Shown in pieces: positions 46,536 to 55,743 of a DNA stretch of 64,000 nucleotides. The notes under the pieces are model-generated. The model was not told where the DNA came from and searched no databases. It saw only the letters and a program-made list of their open reading frames with translations. The translations under genes were made by a program, and so were the position numbers. How positions within the stretch are numbered: the stretch's first letter is position 1; each line of letters begins with the position of its first letter. The stretch lies in NCBI RefSeq assembly GCF_900103505.1, contig NZ_FNIA01000001.1:239178-303177 (forward strand), in the 5' to 3' direction. The stretch is from Haloarchaeobius iranensis (GTDB taxonomy: Archaea; Halobacteriota; Halobacteria; Halobacteriales; Natrialbaceae).

Positions 46536-48258
46536 GACGGCGGACGTCGTCGAGCTCGCGAAGCGACGGGGCTACTTCTTCCAGGCCAGCGGCGCGTACG
46601 GCGGTGTCTCGGGCTTCTACACGTTCGGCCCGCAGGGCGCGGCGCTCAAGCGCAACATCGAGGACGCCTGGCGCGACCGGTTCACCATCCAGGAGGGCAA
46701 CCTGGAGGTCGACGCGCCGACGGTCGCCCCCGAGCCGGTGTTCGAGGCGTCCGGCCACCTCGACGGCTTCGACGACATGCTCGTCGAGTGCCCGGAGTGC
46801 GGCGAGAGCCACCGCGCGGACCACATCATCGAGGACAACACCGATATCGAGGAGGCCGAGAGCTACCCCATCCCGGAGGTCGAGGAGCTCATCGCGGAGT
46901 TCGAGCTGGTCTGCCCGAGCTGCGGTGCCGGCCTCGCGGGCCAGGCGGTGACGGCGTTCAACCTGATGTTCGAGACGAGCATCGGCCCCGGCTCCTCCCA
47001 GCCGGGCTACCTGCGGCCGGAGACGGCACAGGGCATCTTCGTGGAGTTCCCGCAGCTGAAGGAGTACGCCCGCAACCAGCTCCCCTTCGGCGTCACCCAG
47101 ATCGGTCGCGCCTACCGCAACGAGATCTCGCCCCGGAAGTCGCTGCTCCGGGTCCGGGAGTTCACGCAGGCCGAGCTCGAGCTGTTCGTCGACCCCGAGG
47201 AGGACGAACCGGACCTCGACGCGGTCCGCGACGTGACCGCGCCGCTGTACTCCGCGGAGATGCAGGCGGACCCCGACGCCGCGACGACCGAGTGGACCAT
47301 CGGCGAGGCGGTCGACGAGGGCGTCATCGGCGACGAGTGGGTGGCGTACTACCTCGGCGTCGCGACGGAGTGGTACGACCGCGTCGGCGTCGACATGGAG
47401 CGGTTCCGGTTCCGCCAGCACCTCCCCGGCGAGCTGGCGCACTACGCCGCGGACTGCTGGGACGCCGAGGCCGAGGTCGACGGCGACTGGATCGAGCTCG
47501 CCGGCTTCGCCTACCGGAGCGACTACGACCTCTCGAAGCACGCCGAGCACTCCGACGACGACTTCACGCTCTTCAAGCAGTACGACGAGGCGAAGACGGT
47601 CGAGCGCGCGACGGTCGACCCGGACATGAGCTACCTCGGTCCGGAGTTCGGGGGCGCGGCCGCCGGCATCGCCGAGGCGCTCCAGTCGCTCGCCGAACGC
47701 GACCGCACGGCCTTCGACGGCGACTCGGTGTCCGTCGAGGTCGACGGCGAAGCCTACGAGATCCCGACCGAGCACGTGAACTTCAGCGTCGACGAGGTGA
47801 CCGAGTCCGGCGAGCACATCACGCCGCACGTCGTCGAGCCGTCGTTCGGCGTCGACCGCGCGCTCTACACGGTCGTCCACCACGCCTTCAGCGAGGACGA
47901 GGTCGAGGGCGAGCACCGCAACTACCTCTCGCTCGAACCCGAGGTCGCCCCGACGTTCGTCGGCGTGTTCCCGCTCACCGACCAGGACGGACTGCCGGAG
48001 CGCGCCCGCGAGGTGGCACAGGAGCTGCGCGACGCGGGCCTGTCGGTCACCTACGACGACTCGGGCTCCATCGGCCGGCGCTACCGCCGGCAGGACGAGG
48101 TCGGCACGCCGTTCTGTGTCACCCTCGACGGCGACCCGCAGGGCACGGCGACCATCCGCGAGCGCGACTCCACGGCCCAGACCCGGGTCGACCTCGACGA
48201 CCTCGTCGAGACGCTGACCGCGCTCCGAACAGGCGACGCGACGTTCGACGACTACTGA
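46528..48258 (+). CDS. glyS: Glycyl-tRNA synthetase (archaeal/eukaryal type)
   Basis: 576-residue class II homodimeric GlyRS. N-terminus VVELAKRRGYFFQASGAYGGVSGFYTFGPQGAALKRNIEDAWRD, motif 2 GRAYRNEISPRKSLLRVREFTQAELE, and the C-terminal anticodon-binding domain (APTFVGVFPLTDQDGLPERAREVAQELRDAGLSVTYDDSGSIGRRYRRQDEVGTPFCVTLD). A Cys4 site (CPECGE...CPSCG) in the insert binds zinc. Charges tRNA-Gly. Translationally coupled to the CBS gene and followed 1 nt later by a dolichol-kinase-like gene. Confidence 0.96.
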   Translation: MTETADVVELAKRRGYFFQASGAYGGVSGFYTFGPQGAALKRNIEDAWRDRFTIQEGNLEVDAPTVAPEPVFEASGHLDGFDDMLVECPECGESHRADHIIEDNTDIEEAESYPIPEVEELIAEFELVCPSCGAGLAGQAVTAFNLMFETSIGPGSSQPGYLRPETAQGIFVEFPQLKEYARNQLPFGVTQIGRAYRNEISPRKSLLRVREFTQAELELFVDPEEDEPDLDAVRDVTAPLYSAEMQADPDAATTEWTIGEAVDEGVIGDEWVAYYLGVATEWYDRVGVDMERFRFRQHLPGELAHYAADCWDAEAEVDGDWIELAGFAYRSDYDLSKHAEHSDDDFTLFKQYDEAKTVERATVDPDMSYLGPEFGGAAAGIAEALQSLAERDRTAFDGDSVSVEVDGEAYEIPTEHVNFSVDEVTESGEHITPHVVEPSFGVDRALYTVVHHAFSEDEVEGEHRNYLSLEPEVAPTFVGVFPLTDQDGLPERAREVAQELRDAGLSVTYDDSGSIGRRYRRQDEVGTPFCVTLDGDPQGTATIRERDSTAQTRVDLDDLVETLTALRTGDATFDDY

Positions 48259-48259
48259 G

Positions 48260-48877
48260 ATGGACGACGAGGTCGCCAGACGGCTGGTCCACGCGAGCGG
48301 GTCGATACTGCCGACTGCGTGGGTCGTCGGCCAGCTCGACGCCGTCCCGGAGCTCCCCTGGCAGGTGGTCCGGTACGTGCTCGTCCTGGCGACCGTCAGT
48401 GCACTGGCCCTGGAGGTCATCCGGCTGTTCGTCGGCCTCGACTGGGCAATCTTCGAGAAGCTCACCCGCGAGTACGAACAGGACAACCTCGCGGGCTACG
48501 CCCTGTACATGTTCGGCGGGACGTTCGCGGGCCTCCTGTTCGTCCCCGCGGTCGCGGTGCCCGCGATGTACATGCTCACCCTCGGCGACCCCATCAGCGG
48601 CCTGCTCGGCTCGGGCGAGCTGCGGCGGGTCAAGCGCCTGCGCGTCCTCGCGACGATGTTCGCCGTCTCGCTCGTGTTCGCGCTGCCGTTCCTGCCGACC
48701 GTCGCGGCCGTCGGTGCCGCCGTCGCGGCCACGCTGGCCGACGGCGTCAAGCCGGTCGTCGCGACGTACGTCATCGACGACAACCTCACCATCCCCATCC
48801 TCGCGTCGGTGACGGCCGCGGCGGTGCTCGTCGGGACGGGCGAGCCCGTCGACGCGGTCGTGACGGTGTTCGCGTGA
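48260..48877 (+). CDS. Dolichol kinase-like membrane protein
   Basis: 205 residues, mostly membrane spans; MDDEVARRLVHASGSILPTAWVVGQL starts the polyprenol/dolichol kinase (CTP-dependent) pattern with RRLVHxS, and LTLGDPISGLLGSGELRRVKRL is the conserved cytidylyl-binding loop region. Likely phosphorylates dolichol for N-glycosylation, the usual archaeal role, inferred from the family. Starts 1 nt after glyS and belongs to the same transcript. Confidence 0.85.
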   Translation: MDDEVARRLVHASGSILPTAWVVGQLDAVPELPWQVVRYVLVLATVSALALEVIRLFVGLDWAIFEKLTREYEQDNLAGYALYMFGGTFAGLLFVPAVAVPAMYMLTLGDPISGLLGSGELRRVKRLRVLATMFAVSLVFALPFLPTVAAVGAAVAATLADGVKPVVATYVIDDNLTIPILASVTAAAVLVGTGEPVDAVVTVFA

Positions 48878-48972
48878 CGCGGCCGCGGCGACGTACGCGC
48901 CCGCGTCGCACCGTCCCTACGCACATAGGACGAATCTTCTCAGCCGAACGGCGGGCACACTCCGGGTGCAGC

Positions 48973-49092
48973 ATGACCACACTCGAACTCGTCATCGCGG
49001 CCGCGGTCGTCCTGCTCGTGCTCGCCGTCGTCGTCGCCGTCCTCGGCGACGAGGAGCTGCTCATCGAGCTCGTCGGTGAACTCATCGACTGA
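48973..49092 (+). CDS. Single-span membrane microprotein (39 aa)
   Basis: MTTLELVIAAAVVLLVLAVV.. VLGDEELLIELVGELID: one hydrophobic helix then an acidic amphipathic tail. GC3 bias as in neighbours. The cacataggacgaatct word about 45 nt upstream may be promoter. Function unknown. Confidence 0.5.
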   Translation: MTTLELVIAAAVVLLVLAVVVAVLGDEELLIELVGELID

Positions 49093-49138
49093 CTTCCCCG
49101 GCCAGGTCACGCGTGTTGACGCGTCGCCCGGCGGAGCG

Positions 49139-49311
49139 TCAGCTCGAGTCGCCGGCACTGGCAGCGACGAGAGCGACGAAGCTGATGCCGACCCCGAGCA
49201 GCATCGTCCAGTAGCCGATATCGGGGGTCAGAGTGAGGTTGTCGCCGAGGAACAGGAACCCGCCGAACAGGGTTAGCGTGGCACCGAACAGTGTACGTTA
49301 AGCTGAGACAT
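49139..49311 (-). pseudogene. Small membrane-protein gene with an N-terminal frameshift
   Basis: After ATG 49311 the minus strand reads MSQLN, but the strongly protein-like frame is shifted: TLFGATLTLFGGFLFLGDN then LTLTPDIGYWTMLLGVGISF, VALVAASAGDSS, TGA at 49139. Length 173 nt, not a multiple of three, so one base seems lost near codon 6. A TATA-like cttttacg (about 49341-49348) lies 30 nt upstream of the ATG, as for an authentic gene. Two membrane spans. Confidence 0.45.
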
Positions 49312-49458
49312 ACTGCTGGTTGTCCAGCCACTCCCGCGACGTAAAAGTGTCTGAAACGAGATAGCATCCGGAACGGCGACAGGTGGATTCCGTCCGCCGT
49401 TTCACTTCCACCGCGGTCGGCGAACCCTTAACCGGGACGACGCCCAAACCCGCGGTAG

Positions 49459-51903
49459 ATGGCGACGACGGACAGCGACGGGGAGTCCATCGAGCACGCA
49501 CTGCTCACGCCCGGATTCCTCGAACGACGGCTCTACCAGCTCAGACTGGCCGGTACCGCGACCAAGGACCACACCCTCGTCTGCCTGCCGACCGGCCTCG
49601 GGAAGACGACGGTCAGCCTGCTGGTGACCGCCCGCCGGCTCGACGAGGTCGGCGGGAAGTCGCTGCTGCTCGCGCCGACGAAGCCGCTCGTCCAGCAACA
49701 CGCCGAGTTCTACCGCGAGGCCCTCACCATCCCGGACGACGAGATAGTCGTGTTCACGGGCGACGTGAGCCCCGAGGACCGGGCGGCGCTCTGGGCGGAT
49801 GCCACCGTGGTCATCGCGACGCCACAGGTCGTCGAGAACGACCTCGTCGGCGGCCGCGTCTCGCTGCGGGACGTGACCCACCTGACGTTCGACGAGTGCC
49901 ACCGCGCCACCGGCGACTACGCGTACAACTTCATCGCCGAGCGCTACCACGGCGACGCCGCCGACCCCCTGGTCACCGGGATGAGCGCCTCGCCCGGCGG
50001 TGACGCCGAGGAGATACAGGAGGTCTGTGAGAACCTCGGCATCCGCGAGGTGGAGGTGATGACCGAGGACGACGCCGACGTCGACGAGTACACCCACGAC
50101 ACGGAGGTCGAGTGGGAGAAGATACAGCTCCCCGACGAGGTCATCGAGATACGCGACGCGCTCAACGACGTCATCTCGGACCGGCTGGGCAAGCTGAAGG
50201 AGCTCGGGGTCACCCGGAAGACCTCGCCTGACCTCTCCGAACGCGAGATACACGAGATACAGGGCCAGCTCCAGCAGATGATGGACAACGACCAGTCCGC
50301 GGGCTACGAGGGGATGAGCTTCCTCGCGGAGATACGCAAGCTCCGGACCGCGGTCACCTACGTGGAGACGCAGTCCGTCGAGGCGACCTGCCGGTACTTC
50401 GAGCGCCAGCAGAACGCCGCGCGGTCGTCGGGGGCGTCGAAGGCCAGTCAGCGGATGATCTCCGAGCCGAAGGTCGAGGAGGCCATCCGCCGCGCCCACT
50501 CGTTCGACGACATCCACCCGAAGTACCGGAAGGCGCGCATCCTGCTCGCGGAGACGCTCGGCATCAAGGACGGCGAGCGCGTCATCGTGTTCACCGAGTC
50601 GCGCGACACCGCCGAGGCGCTCACCGACTTCCTCTCGAACCACTTCGAGACGCGCCGGTTCGTCGGGCAGGGCGACAAGGAGGGCTCCGACGGGATGACC
50701 CAGAAGGAACAACAGGAGACCCTCTCGGCGTTCAAGGACGGCGAGTTCGAGGTGCTCGTCTCCACCAGCGTCGCCGAGGAGGGGCTGGACGTCCCCGAGG
50801 TCGACCTCGTGCTGTTCTACGAGCCGGTGCCGACGGCCATCCGATCCATCCAGCGGAAGGGTCGGACCGGCCGCCAGACCGAGGGCAGGGTCGTCGTCCT
50901 CATGGCCGAGGACACCCGCGACGAGGCGTACTTCTGGATCTCGCGGCGCAAGGAGAAGCAGATGGAGTCCGAGCTCCGCGAGCTGAAGGGCGTCGCCGAC
51001 GAGGTCGCTGCCGACCTCGACGACGGGCAGACCAGCCTCGGCGAGTTCGACGAGGGCGAGGAGGAGATGCAGCCCGGGCTGCAGGAGTTCGGGGGCGACG
51101 ACGGAGACGAGAGGGAGGCTGCCGCCGCCGCCGAATCCGAGACAGCGACCGAAGAGCGCGAGGCCGCTGTCGACGAGTCCGCGACCGAGGGCGACGCCAG
51201 CGACGGCGTCGTGGCCACCGCGGAGACCGACCCCGACGAGGACCTCGCCGAGGTAGTCATCGACCAGCGTGAGATGGACTCCGCCATCCCCCGCGAACTC
51301 TCGACCCGGGACGACGTGACCACCCGACTGGAGACGCTGGCGGTCGGCGACTACGTGCTCTCGGACCGCGTCGCCGTCGAGCGCAAGTCCGTCGCCGACT
51401 TCCTCGACACCCTGACCGGGAGCGACCGCTCGCTGTTCGAGCAGCTCAGGGACCTCTCGGGGCACTACGCCCGCCCCGTGCTCGTCATCGAGGGGACGGA
51501 CAGCCTCGTCGGCACCCGCGACATCCACCCGAACGCGGTCCGGGGGGCGCTCGCGTCGCTCGCGGTCGACTTCGGCGTCAGCGTCCTCCGCACCGAGAGC
51601 GAGGCCGACACCCGCGACCTGCTCGCGGTCATCGCCGGGCGCGAGCAGACGAAGAACGACCGCGAGGTGTCCGTCCACGGCGAGAAGGCGAAGAAGACAC
51701 TCGCCGAGCAACAGGAGTACGTCGTCGGGGCCATCGCGGATATCGGCCCGGTGACGGCCCGGTCGCTGCTCGCGCACTTCGGCACCGTCGAGGACGCGCT
51801 GTCGGCCACCGAGGACGAGCTGCTCGCCGTCGACGGCGTCGGCTCCGTCACCGCAGAACGGATTCGCGAGGTCGTCGGGAGCCAGTACGAACCCGGACGG
51901 TAG
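49459..51903 (+). CDS. hef: Hef-type helicase/XPF-family endonuclease
   Basis: 814 residues. Residues 1-520 form an SF2 helicase (motif I LPTGLGKTTVS, motif II FDECHRA, motif VI QRKGRTGRQTEGRVVVLMA); a long acidic linker (about 530-605) leads to the XPF nuclease domain with the DQRExxSAIPREL start and catalytic VAVERKSVADFL, then a tandem HhH (GVGSVTAERIREVVG). Hef processes stalled replication forks and branched DNA. Full length. The acidic linker is longer than in Pyrococcus Hef, as expected of a halophile. Confidence 0.96.
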   Translation: MATTDSDGESIEHALLTPGFLERRLYQLRLAGTATKDHTLVCLPTGLGKTTVSLLVTARRLDEVGGKSLLLAPTKPLVQQHAEFYREALTIPDDEIVVFTGDVSPEDRAALWADATVVIATPQVVENDLVGGRVSLRDVTHLTFDECHRATGDYAYNFIAERYHGDAADPLVTGMSASPGGDAEEIQEVCENLGIREVEVMTEDDADVDEYTHDTEVEWEKIQLPDEVIEIRDALNDVISDRLGKLKELGVTRKTSPDLSEREIHEIQGQLQQMMDNDQSAGYEGMSFLAEIRKLRTAVTYVETQSVEATCRYFERQQNAARSSGASKASQRMISEPKVEEAIRRAHSFDDIHPKYRKARILLAETLGIKDGERVIVFTESRDTAEALTDFLSNHFETRRFVGQGDKEGSDGMTQKEQQETLSAFKDGEFEVLVSTSVAEEGLDVPEVDLVLFYEPVPTAIRSIQRKGRTGRQTEGRVVVLMAEDTRDEAYFWISRRKEKQMESELRELKGVADEVAADLDDGQTSLGEFDEGEEEMQPGLQEFGGDDGDEREAAAAAESETATEEREAAVDESATEGDASDGVVATAETDPDEDLAEVVIDQREMDSAIPRELSTRDDVTTRLETLAVGDYVLSDRVAVERKSVADFLDTLTGSDRSLFEQLRDLSGHYARPVLVIEGTDSLVGTRDIHPNAVRGALASLAVDFGVSVLRTESEADTRDLLAVIAGREQTKNDREVSVHGEKAKKTLAEQQEYVVGAIADIGPVTARSLLAHFGTVEDALSATEDELLAVDGVGSVTAERIREVVGSQYEPGR

Positions 51904-51918
51904 GGACGGATTCTCGTT

Positions 51919-52548
51919 TCAGCGACCGCGCAGCGCCGCCAGCGTGTCGCTCGCCTCGCGGACGGTCTGCAGGTACTCTCGCGCTCTGGCGGGGTCGTCG
52001 GTGTTCGCGGCGGCCGCGCTGAACCGCCGGATGGTCGCCTCGATGGCGGCGGCCGCGTCGTCGAACTCGGTGGCGTCGGTCGGCGTCGTCGGCGTTCGGT
52101 CGTCGACCCGTGGCGTCCGCTCGATGGGCTCAGGAGCGGGCGTTCGGTCCGGCGTCTCGGCTGTCCCCGTCGGGGTGGTGGTACGGGTACGAGCCGGCCC
52201 TTCCGTGGCCGGCTCGGGTGCCGGCTCCGTCCCGGGGTCCGACGCCTCGTCCAGCTCGGGTGCCGGCTCCGTCTCGGAGTCGCTGGTGGACTGCTGTTGC
52301 TGCTGTTGTCGCTGCTGCTGTTGTTGCTGGGCGGCCGCCTGTCCCCCACCCTGGCAGGACGGACAGAACTCCTGGCCGTTCTGGCGGAAGACGGGGTCGC
52401 CACAGCGGTCGCAGTGCCTGTTCGTCATCGTCGCGCCCTTCAGCAGGAGTTCGCTCATCCGACGTGTCTGCTCGCGTTCCTCCTCCTCGGTCGCGAACTG
52501 CTCGCGGAGCTTCTCTCGTTCGGCTTCCTTGTCGAACTCCTCGCTCAT
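51919..52548 (-). CDS. Autoantigen p27/ZNRD2-type zinc-ribbon protein with poly-Gln linker
   Basis: 209 residues. MSEEFDKEAEREKLREQFATEEEEREQTRRMSELLLKGATMTNRHCDRCGDPVFRQNGQEFCPSC is the Sjogren's/scleroderma autoantigen 1 (ZNRD2) domain with its Cys4 zinc ribbon. A run of glutamines (AAQQQQQQRQQQQQQS) and a Pro/Thr/Glu-rich disordered region follow, then a short helical C-terminus. Role in archaea unknown. Start ATG at 52548; a ccttttcgac box 28 nt upstream suggests a leaderless transcript. Confidence 0.85.
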   Translation of the reverse strand: MSEEFDKEAEREKLREQFATEEEEREQTRRMSELLLKGATMTNRHCDRCGDPVFRQNGQEFCPSCQGGGQAAAQQQQQQRQQQQQQSTSDSETEPAPELDEASDPGTEPAPEPATEGPARTRTTTPTGTAETPDRTPAPEPIERTPRVDDRTPTTPTDATEFDDAAAAIEATIRRFSAAAANTDDPARAREYLQTVREASDTLAALRGR

Positions 52549-52790
52549 GGTGGGTGGAACGTGTGCGAAGTCGAAAAGGGTACTGCCATCGACTCGCCGG
52601 GTGGGCACCCATCGTCCGGGACGCGACGCTCGTCCAGCAGTACATCGTCGGGCGGAGTCCGCGAACCGCCAGGGGTCCTGGGCCGACCGTCGGCCTCGCC
52701 GCCACCGCGAAACGGCAGCCGACCACGCCTATTTTTCGCCCCGATGTATCCTGTACGTTTATCTCGCTGTAGCCGAAAGCCGAGGTAACG

Positions 52791-53510
52791 ATGGCATCGA
52801 AACGTCACGCGTCGGGGCTCGTCGTGCTCGTGGCCCTGGCGATGGTCTGCGGGGCGCTCGCGCCGGGCGTCGTCGCGGCCGAGCAGTCCGAGGCAACGAT
52901 CGCGGTCGGCGACGCGAGCGCCGAGCCGGGCGAGACGGTGACCGTGGCGGTCGCCGTCGAGGGGGAGAACGTCGCGGGCTACCAGGCGAACCTCACGTGG
53001 GACCCGTCGGTCCTGCGGTTCGAGTCCGTCGAGGGCGCCGACTTCTCGGACCCGGTGCAGAACGCGAACGAGGGCTGGGTGTTCATGACCCAGTCGCAGT
53101 CCAGCGGGACGCAGTCGCCGACGGTTGCACGCGTCACGTTCACCGTCGTCGGTGACGCTGGCGACGAGACCGACCTCGCGTTCGTCGAGGCGGACACCTC
53201 CGCGAACGACGAGTCGAGCCAGCTGGCGACCGCGGTCAAGGGCGGCACCGTCACGGTCGACGGGAGCGGCGCGGACGTCGACGCCGACGGTGACGACGCC
53301 GCCGCGGACGACGGGACGGCCGGCGGGACGAGCAGCGGCGACGGCGAGGACCCCGCCAGCGGGGGCAGTACCGACACCGGCACGTCGGACGGCGACGGCG
53401 GGACCGGTGGCCTCTCGCCGACGCTCGTCGCCGGCGGTGTCGGCGGTGCGGCCCTCGTGCTCGGTGCGGGCTACGTGCTCGGCCAGCGCAGCGGCGGGGG
53501 CGGCGAGTGA
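52791..53510 (+). CDS. Cohesin-domain secreted or surface protein
   Basis: 239 residues. Signal peptide MASKRHASGLVVLVALAMVCGALAPGVVAA, then a cohesin-type beta-sandwich (about 35-160): ATIAVGDASAEPGETVTVAVAVEGENVAGYQANLTWDPSVLRFESVEG..., where GYQANLTWDPSVLRF is the classic cohesin pattern. A 45-residue Ser/Gly/Asp-rich disordered stalk and one C-terminal membrane helix (LVAGGVGGAALVLGAGYVLGQ) follow. Probably membrane-anchored outside the cell; cohesins bind dockerins, so a partner may exist elsewhere. TATA tacgtttatctcg and gaggtaacg lie before the ATG. Confidence 0.88.
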   Translation: MASKRHASGLVVLVALAMVCGALAPGVVAAEQSEATIAVGDASAEPGETVTVAVAVEGENVAGYQANLTWDPSVLRFESVEGADFSDPVQNANEGWVFMTQSQSSGTQSPTVARVTFTVVGDAGDETDLAFVEADTSANDESSQLATAVKGGTVTVDGSGADVDADGDDAAADDGTAGGTSSGDGEDPASGGSTDTGTSDGDGGTGGLSPTLVAGGVGGAALVLGAGYVLGQRSGGGGE

Positions 53511-53597
53511 CCGACGCACCGGGACCACGCGCGTGCGGTCGCCAGCAATGCCGACTTCGACACGTTTAACCGAGAATCGGGAGCAGTTTCGAGTGTT

Positions 53598-54512
53598 ATG
53601 GCGAAAGTTAGCGTAGTCGGTGCGGCCGGCACCGTTGGGGCCGCCGCAGGCTACAACCTCGCGCTTCGTGACGTGGTCGACGAGCTCGTCTTCGTGGACA
53701 TCCCGGACAAGGAAGACGAGACGGTCGGCCAGGCCGCGGACGCCAACCACGGCATCGCGTACGACTCGAACACGACCGTCCGCCAGGGCAGCTACGCGGA
53801 CACGGCCGGCTCGGACGTCGTGGTCATCACGGCGGGCATCCCGCGCCAGCCGGGCCAGACCCGCATCGACCTCGCGGGCGACAACGCGCCCATCATGGAG
53901 GACATCGGCTCCTCGCTGGCCGAGCACAACGACGACTTCGTCACCGTGACGACGTCGAACCCGGTCGACCTGCTCAACCGCCACCTGTACGAGGCGGGCG
54001 ACCGCGACCGGAACAAGGTCGTCGGCTTCGGTGGCCGACTCGACTCCGCGCGCTTCCGCTACGTGCTCTCCGAGCGCTTCGACACGCAGGTCGGGAACGT
54101 CGAGGCGACCATCCTGGGCGAGCACGGCGATGCGCAGGTCCCGGTCTTCTCGAAGGTCCGCGTCGACGGTGCGGACCCCGAGTTCAGCGACGACGAGAAG
54201 GAGGAGATCCTCGGCGACCTGAAGGAGTCGGCGATGAACGTCATCGAGCGCAAGGGTGCGACCGAGTGGGGCCCGGCGACGGGCGTCGCCCACATGGTCG
54301 AGGCCATCCTGCGCGACACCGGCGAGGTGCTGCCGGCGTCGGTCAAGCTCCAGGGCGAGTTCGGCCACGACGACGTCGGCCTCGGCGTCCCCGTCAAGCT
54401 GGGCAGTGACGGCGTCGAGGAGGTCGTCGAGTGGGACCTCTCGGAGTTCGAGCGCGACCAGCTCGGCGAGGCGGCCGACAAGCTCTCCGAACAGTACGAG
54501 AAGATCGCGTAA
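53598..54512 (+). CDS. mdh: Malate dehydrogenase (halophilic, LDH-like)
   Basis: 304 residues. NAD-binding [45 protein letters not shown], the substrate-specificity loop [17 protein letters not shown] with its Arg (malate-type rather than Gln of lactate dehydrogenases), and catalytic His in [13 protein letters not shown]. Interconverts malate and oxaloacetate. Very acidic, as in Haloarcula MDH. A TATA-like cgtttaaccg lies about 32 nt before the ATG. Confidence 0.96.
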   Translation: MAKVSVVGAAGTVGAAAGYNLALRDVVDELVFVDIPDKEDETVGQAADANHGIAYDSNTTVRQGSYADTAGSDVVVITAGIPRQPGQTRIDLAGDNAPIMEDIGSSLAEHNDDFVTVTTSNPVDLLNRHLYEAGDRDRNKVVGFGGRLDSARFRYVLSERFDTQVGNVEATILGEHGDAQVPVFSKVRVDGADPEFSDDEKEEILGDLKESAMNVIERKGATEWGPATGVAHMVEAILRDTGEVLPASVKLQGEFGHDDVGLGVPVKLGSDGVEEVVEWDLSEFERDQLGEAADKLSEQYEKIA

Positions 54513-54520
54513 CTCGGTTT

Positions 54521-54661
54521 CTACGTCGGTTCGTCGCCGTCACGCTGCGACGGTGGCCCGGCGACCTCGATGCGTGCGGAACGTGCCTGTGCCTCCGATA
54601 CCCGAACGTCGAGCAGTTCCGCCCACTCGCGGAGACGAGCGGTGTAGTCGTCGGTCGACAT
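54521..54661 (-). CDS. Small acidic protein (46 aa), leaderless
   Basis: MSTDDYTARLREWAELLDVR.. then VSEAQARSARIEVAGPPSQR and DGDEPT. The N-terminal helix is amphipathic; no cysteines. A TATA-like ttatgatatt lies about 28 nt before the ATG, giving a leaderless transcript, and codon use is GC3-biased. Converges with mdh. Function unknown; too short for usual gene callers. Confidence 0.62.
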   Translation of the reverse strand: MSTDDYTARLREWAELLDVRVSEAQARSARIEVAGPPSQRDGDEPT

Positions 54662-54723
54662 GGTTATGGGATGCATCGACACCGAATATCATAACTGTTG
54701 TGTCGGAACCGTTCGGTCCGGCG

Positions 54724-55743
54724 TCAGGTCTCCCCCGCGGACCAGACGCCCTGGGCCCGGTCGAGCGCGCTCACGACGAGGAAATGCGGGAGCGTGAGCA
54801 CGGCGAGTAGCACCAGATACGCCGCGACGGCCCCCTCGACGCCGGCGGGCGTCCGTGGCACCGTGACCCAGACGGCGGCGAGGACGGCGAGCGCGCCGAC
54901 GGTGTTCGGCGCGGCGTCGCGAACGTACCGCAGGGCGGCGGTCAGCCGGTCGCCGCGGGCGAGTGCGTCGACCGACGGCTCGTCGAGCAGCACGGTGCGG
55001 ACGACGTGGCGGAGCGAGTGCCAGAGCGTGAAGTAGAGCCCGACAGCCAGCAGCGGCGGGACGAGCCCGAAGAAGGCGACGAGCAGCCCGGTCTCGGCGG
55101 CGTCGAGGCGCCACGTCTCGCCGTCGACCCGGTAGCCGACGGCGAGGGTCGTCGCGAACAGCACGGCGAGGGCTCCTGCCACGACGGTGCGAGCCGCCGG
55201 CGTGAACGCCCACGCGACGGCGTCCGGGCCGACACCGAACAGGCCGACGGTCCACGCGAATACCCGCTCGTAGATGCCGGGGAACGCGACGAGCGGGACG
55301 AGCATCGGGAGGGCGCCGCGGGTCGCGACGAGCAAGGCGGTGTGGCCGCGCGACGCCGGGTAGCGCCCGTCGGAGCGTTCGGAGAGCACGTAGCAGTCAC
55401 CCTGTCCCCAGTGGACGAGCGTGAGGGCGATGAAGAAGACGAACGACGCGACGGGCGCGAGGAACCACGCGACGAGGTACGCCCCGCCGAGGACGAGGTA
55501 GACGGCGGCGACGAACAGGTACGCCCGCTGCGAGAGCCCGCTGTGGGCGGCGACGACGTGGTCGGTCGCGCCGTGGGGGAGCCCGAGGACGAGCACGCTG
55601 GCGACGAGCGGCACCGCCGCGAGGGTGGGCGACACCTGCGCGCCGAGCGCGAACGCGGCCGCGACCGCGGCGAGGACGAGCCAGACGGGAGCGAACAGCA
55701 CCTCGACGGTCCGCTTGCGGACGGCCGTCCCGCTCACCGCCAT
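54724..55743 (-). CDS. blh: Brp/Blh-type beta-carotene 15,15'-dioxygenase
   Basis: 339-residue membrane protein with the Brp/Blh signatures LPHGATDHVV, LVHWGQGDCYVL and LWHSLRHVVRT, whose histidines bind the catalytic iron. It cleaves beta-carotene into two retinals, the chromophore of bacteriorhodopsin. Overlaps the upstream lycopene cyclase gene by 10 nt, last gene of the bop-crtY-blh operon. Start MAVSGTAVRKRT at 55743. Confidence 0.94.
   Translation of the reverse strand: MAVSGTAVRKRTVEVLFAPVWLVLAAVAAAFALGAQVSPTLAAVPLVASVLVLGLPHGATDHVVAAHSGLSQRAYLFVAAVYLVLGGAYLVAWFLAPVASFVFFIALTLVHWGQGDCYVLSERSDGRYPASRGHTALLVATRGALPMLVPLVAFPGIYERVFAWTVGLFGVGPDAVAWAFTPAARTVVAGALAVLFATTLAVGYRVDGETWRLDAAETGLLVAFFGLVPPLLAVGLYFTLWHSLRHVVRTVLLDEPSVDALARGDRLTAALRYVRDAAPNTVGALAVLAAVWVTVPRTPAGVEGAVAAYLVLLAVLTLPHFLVVSALDRAQGVWSAGET

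Noticed and set aside
52545..52589. 14-codon frame overlapping the start of the ZNRD2-like gene as ATGA
   Set aside because: Same geometry as the DUF4013 leaders, but the TATA-like box lies inside the frame, so the transcript probably starts at the main ATG; likely chance.
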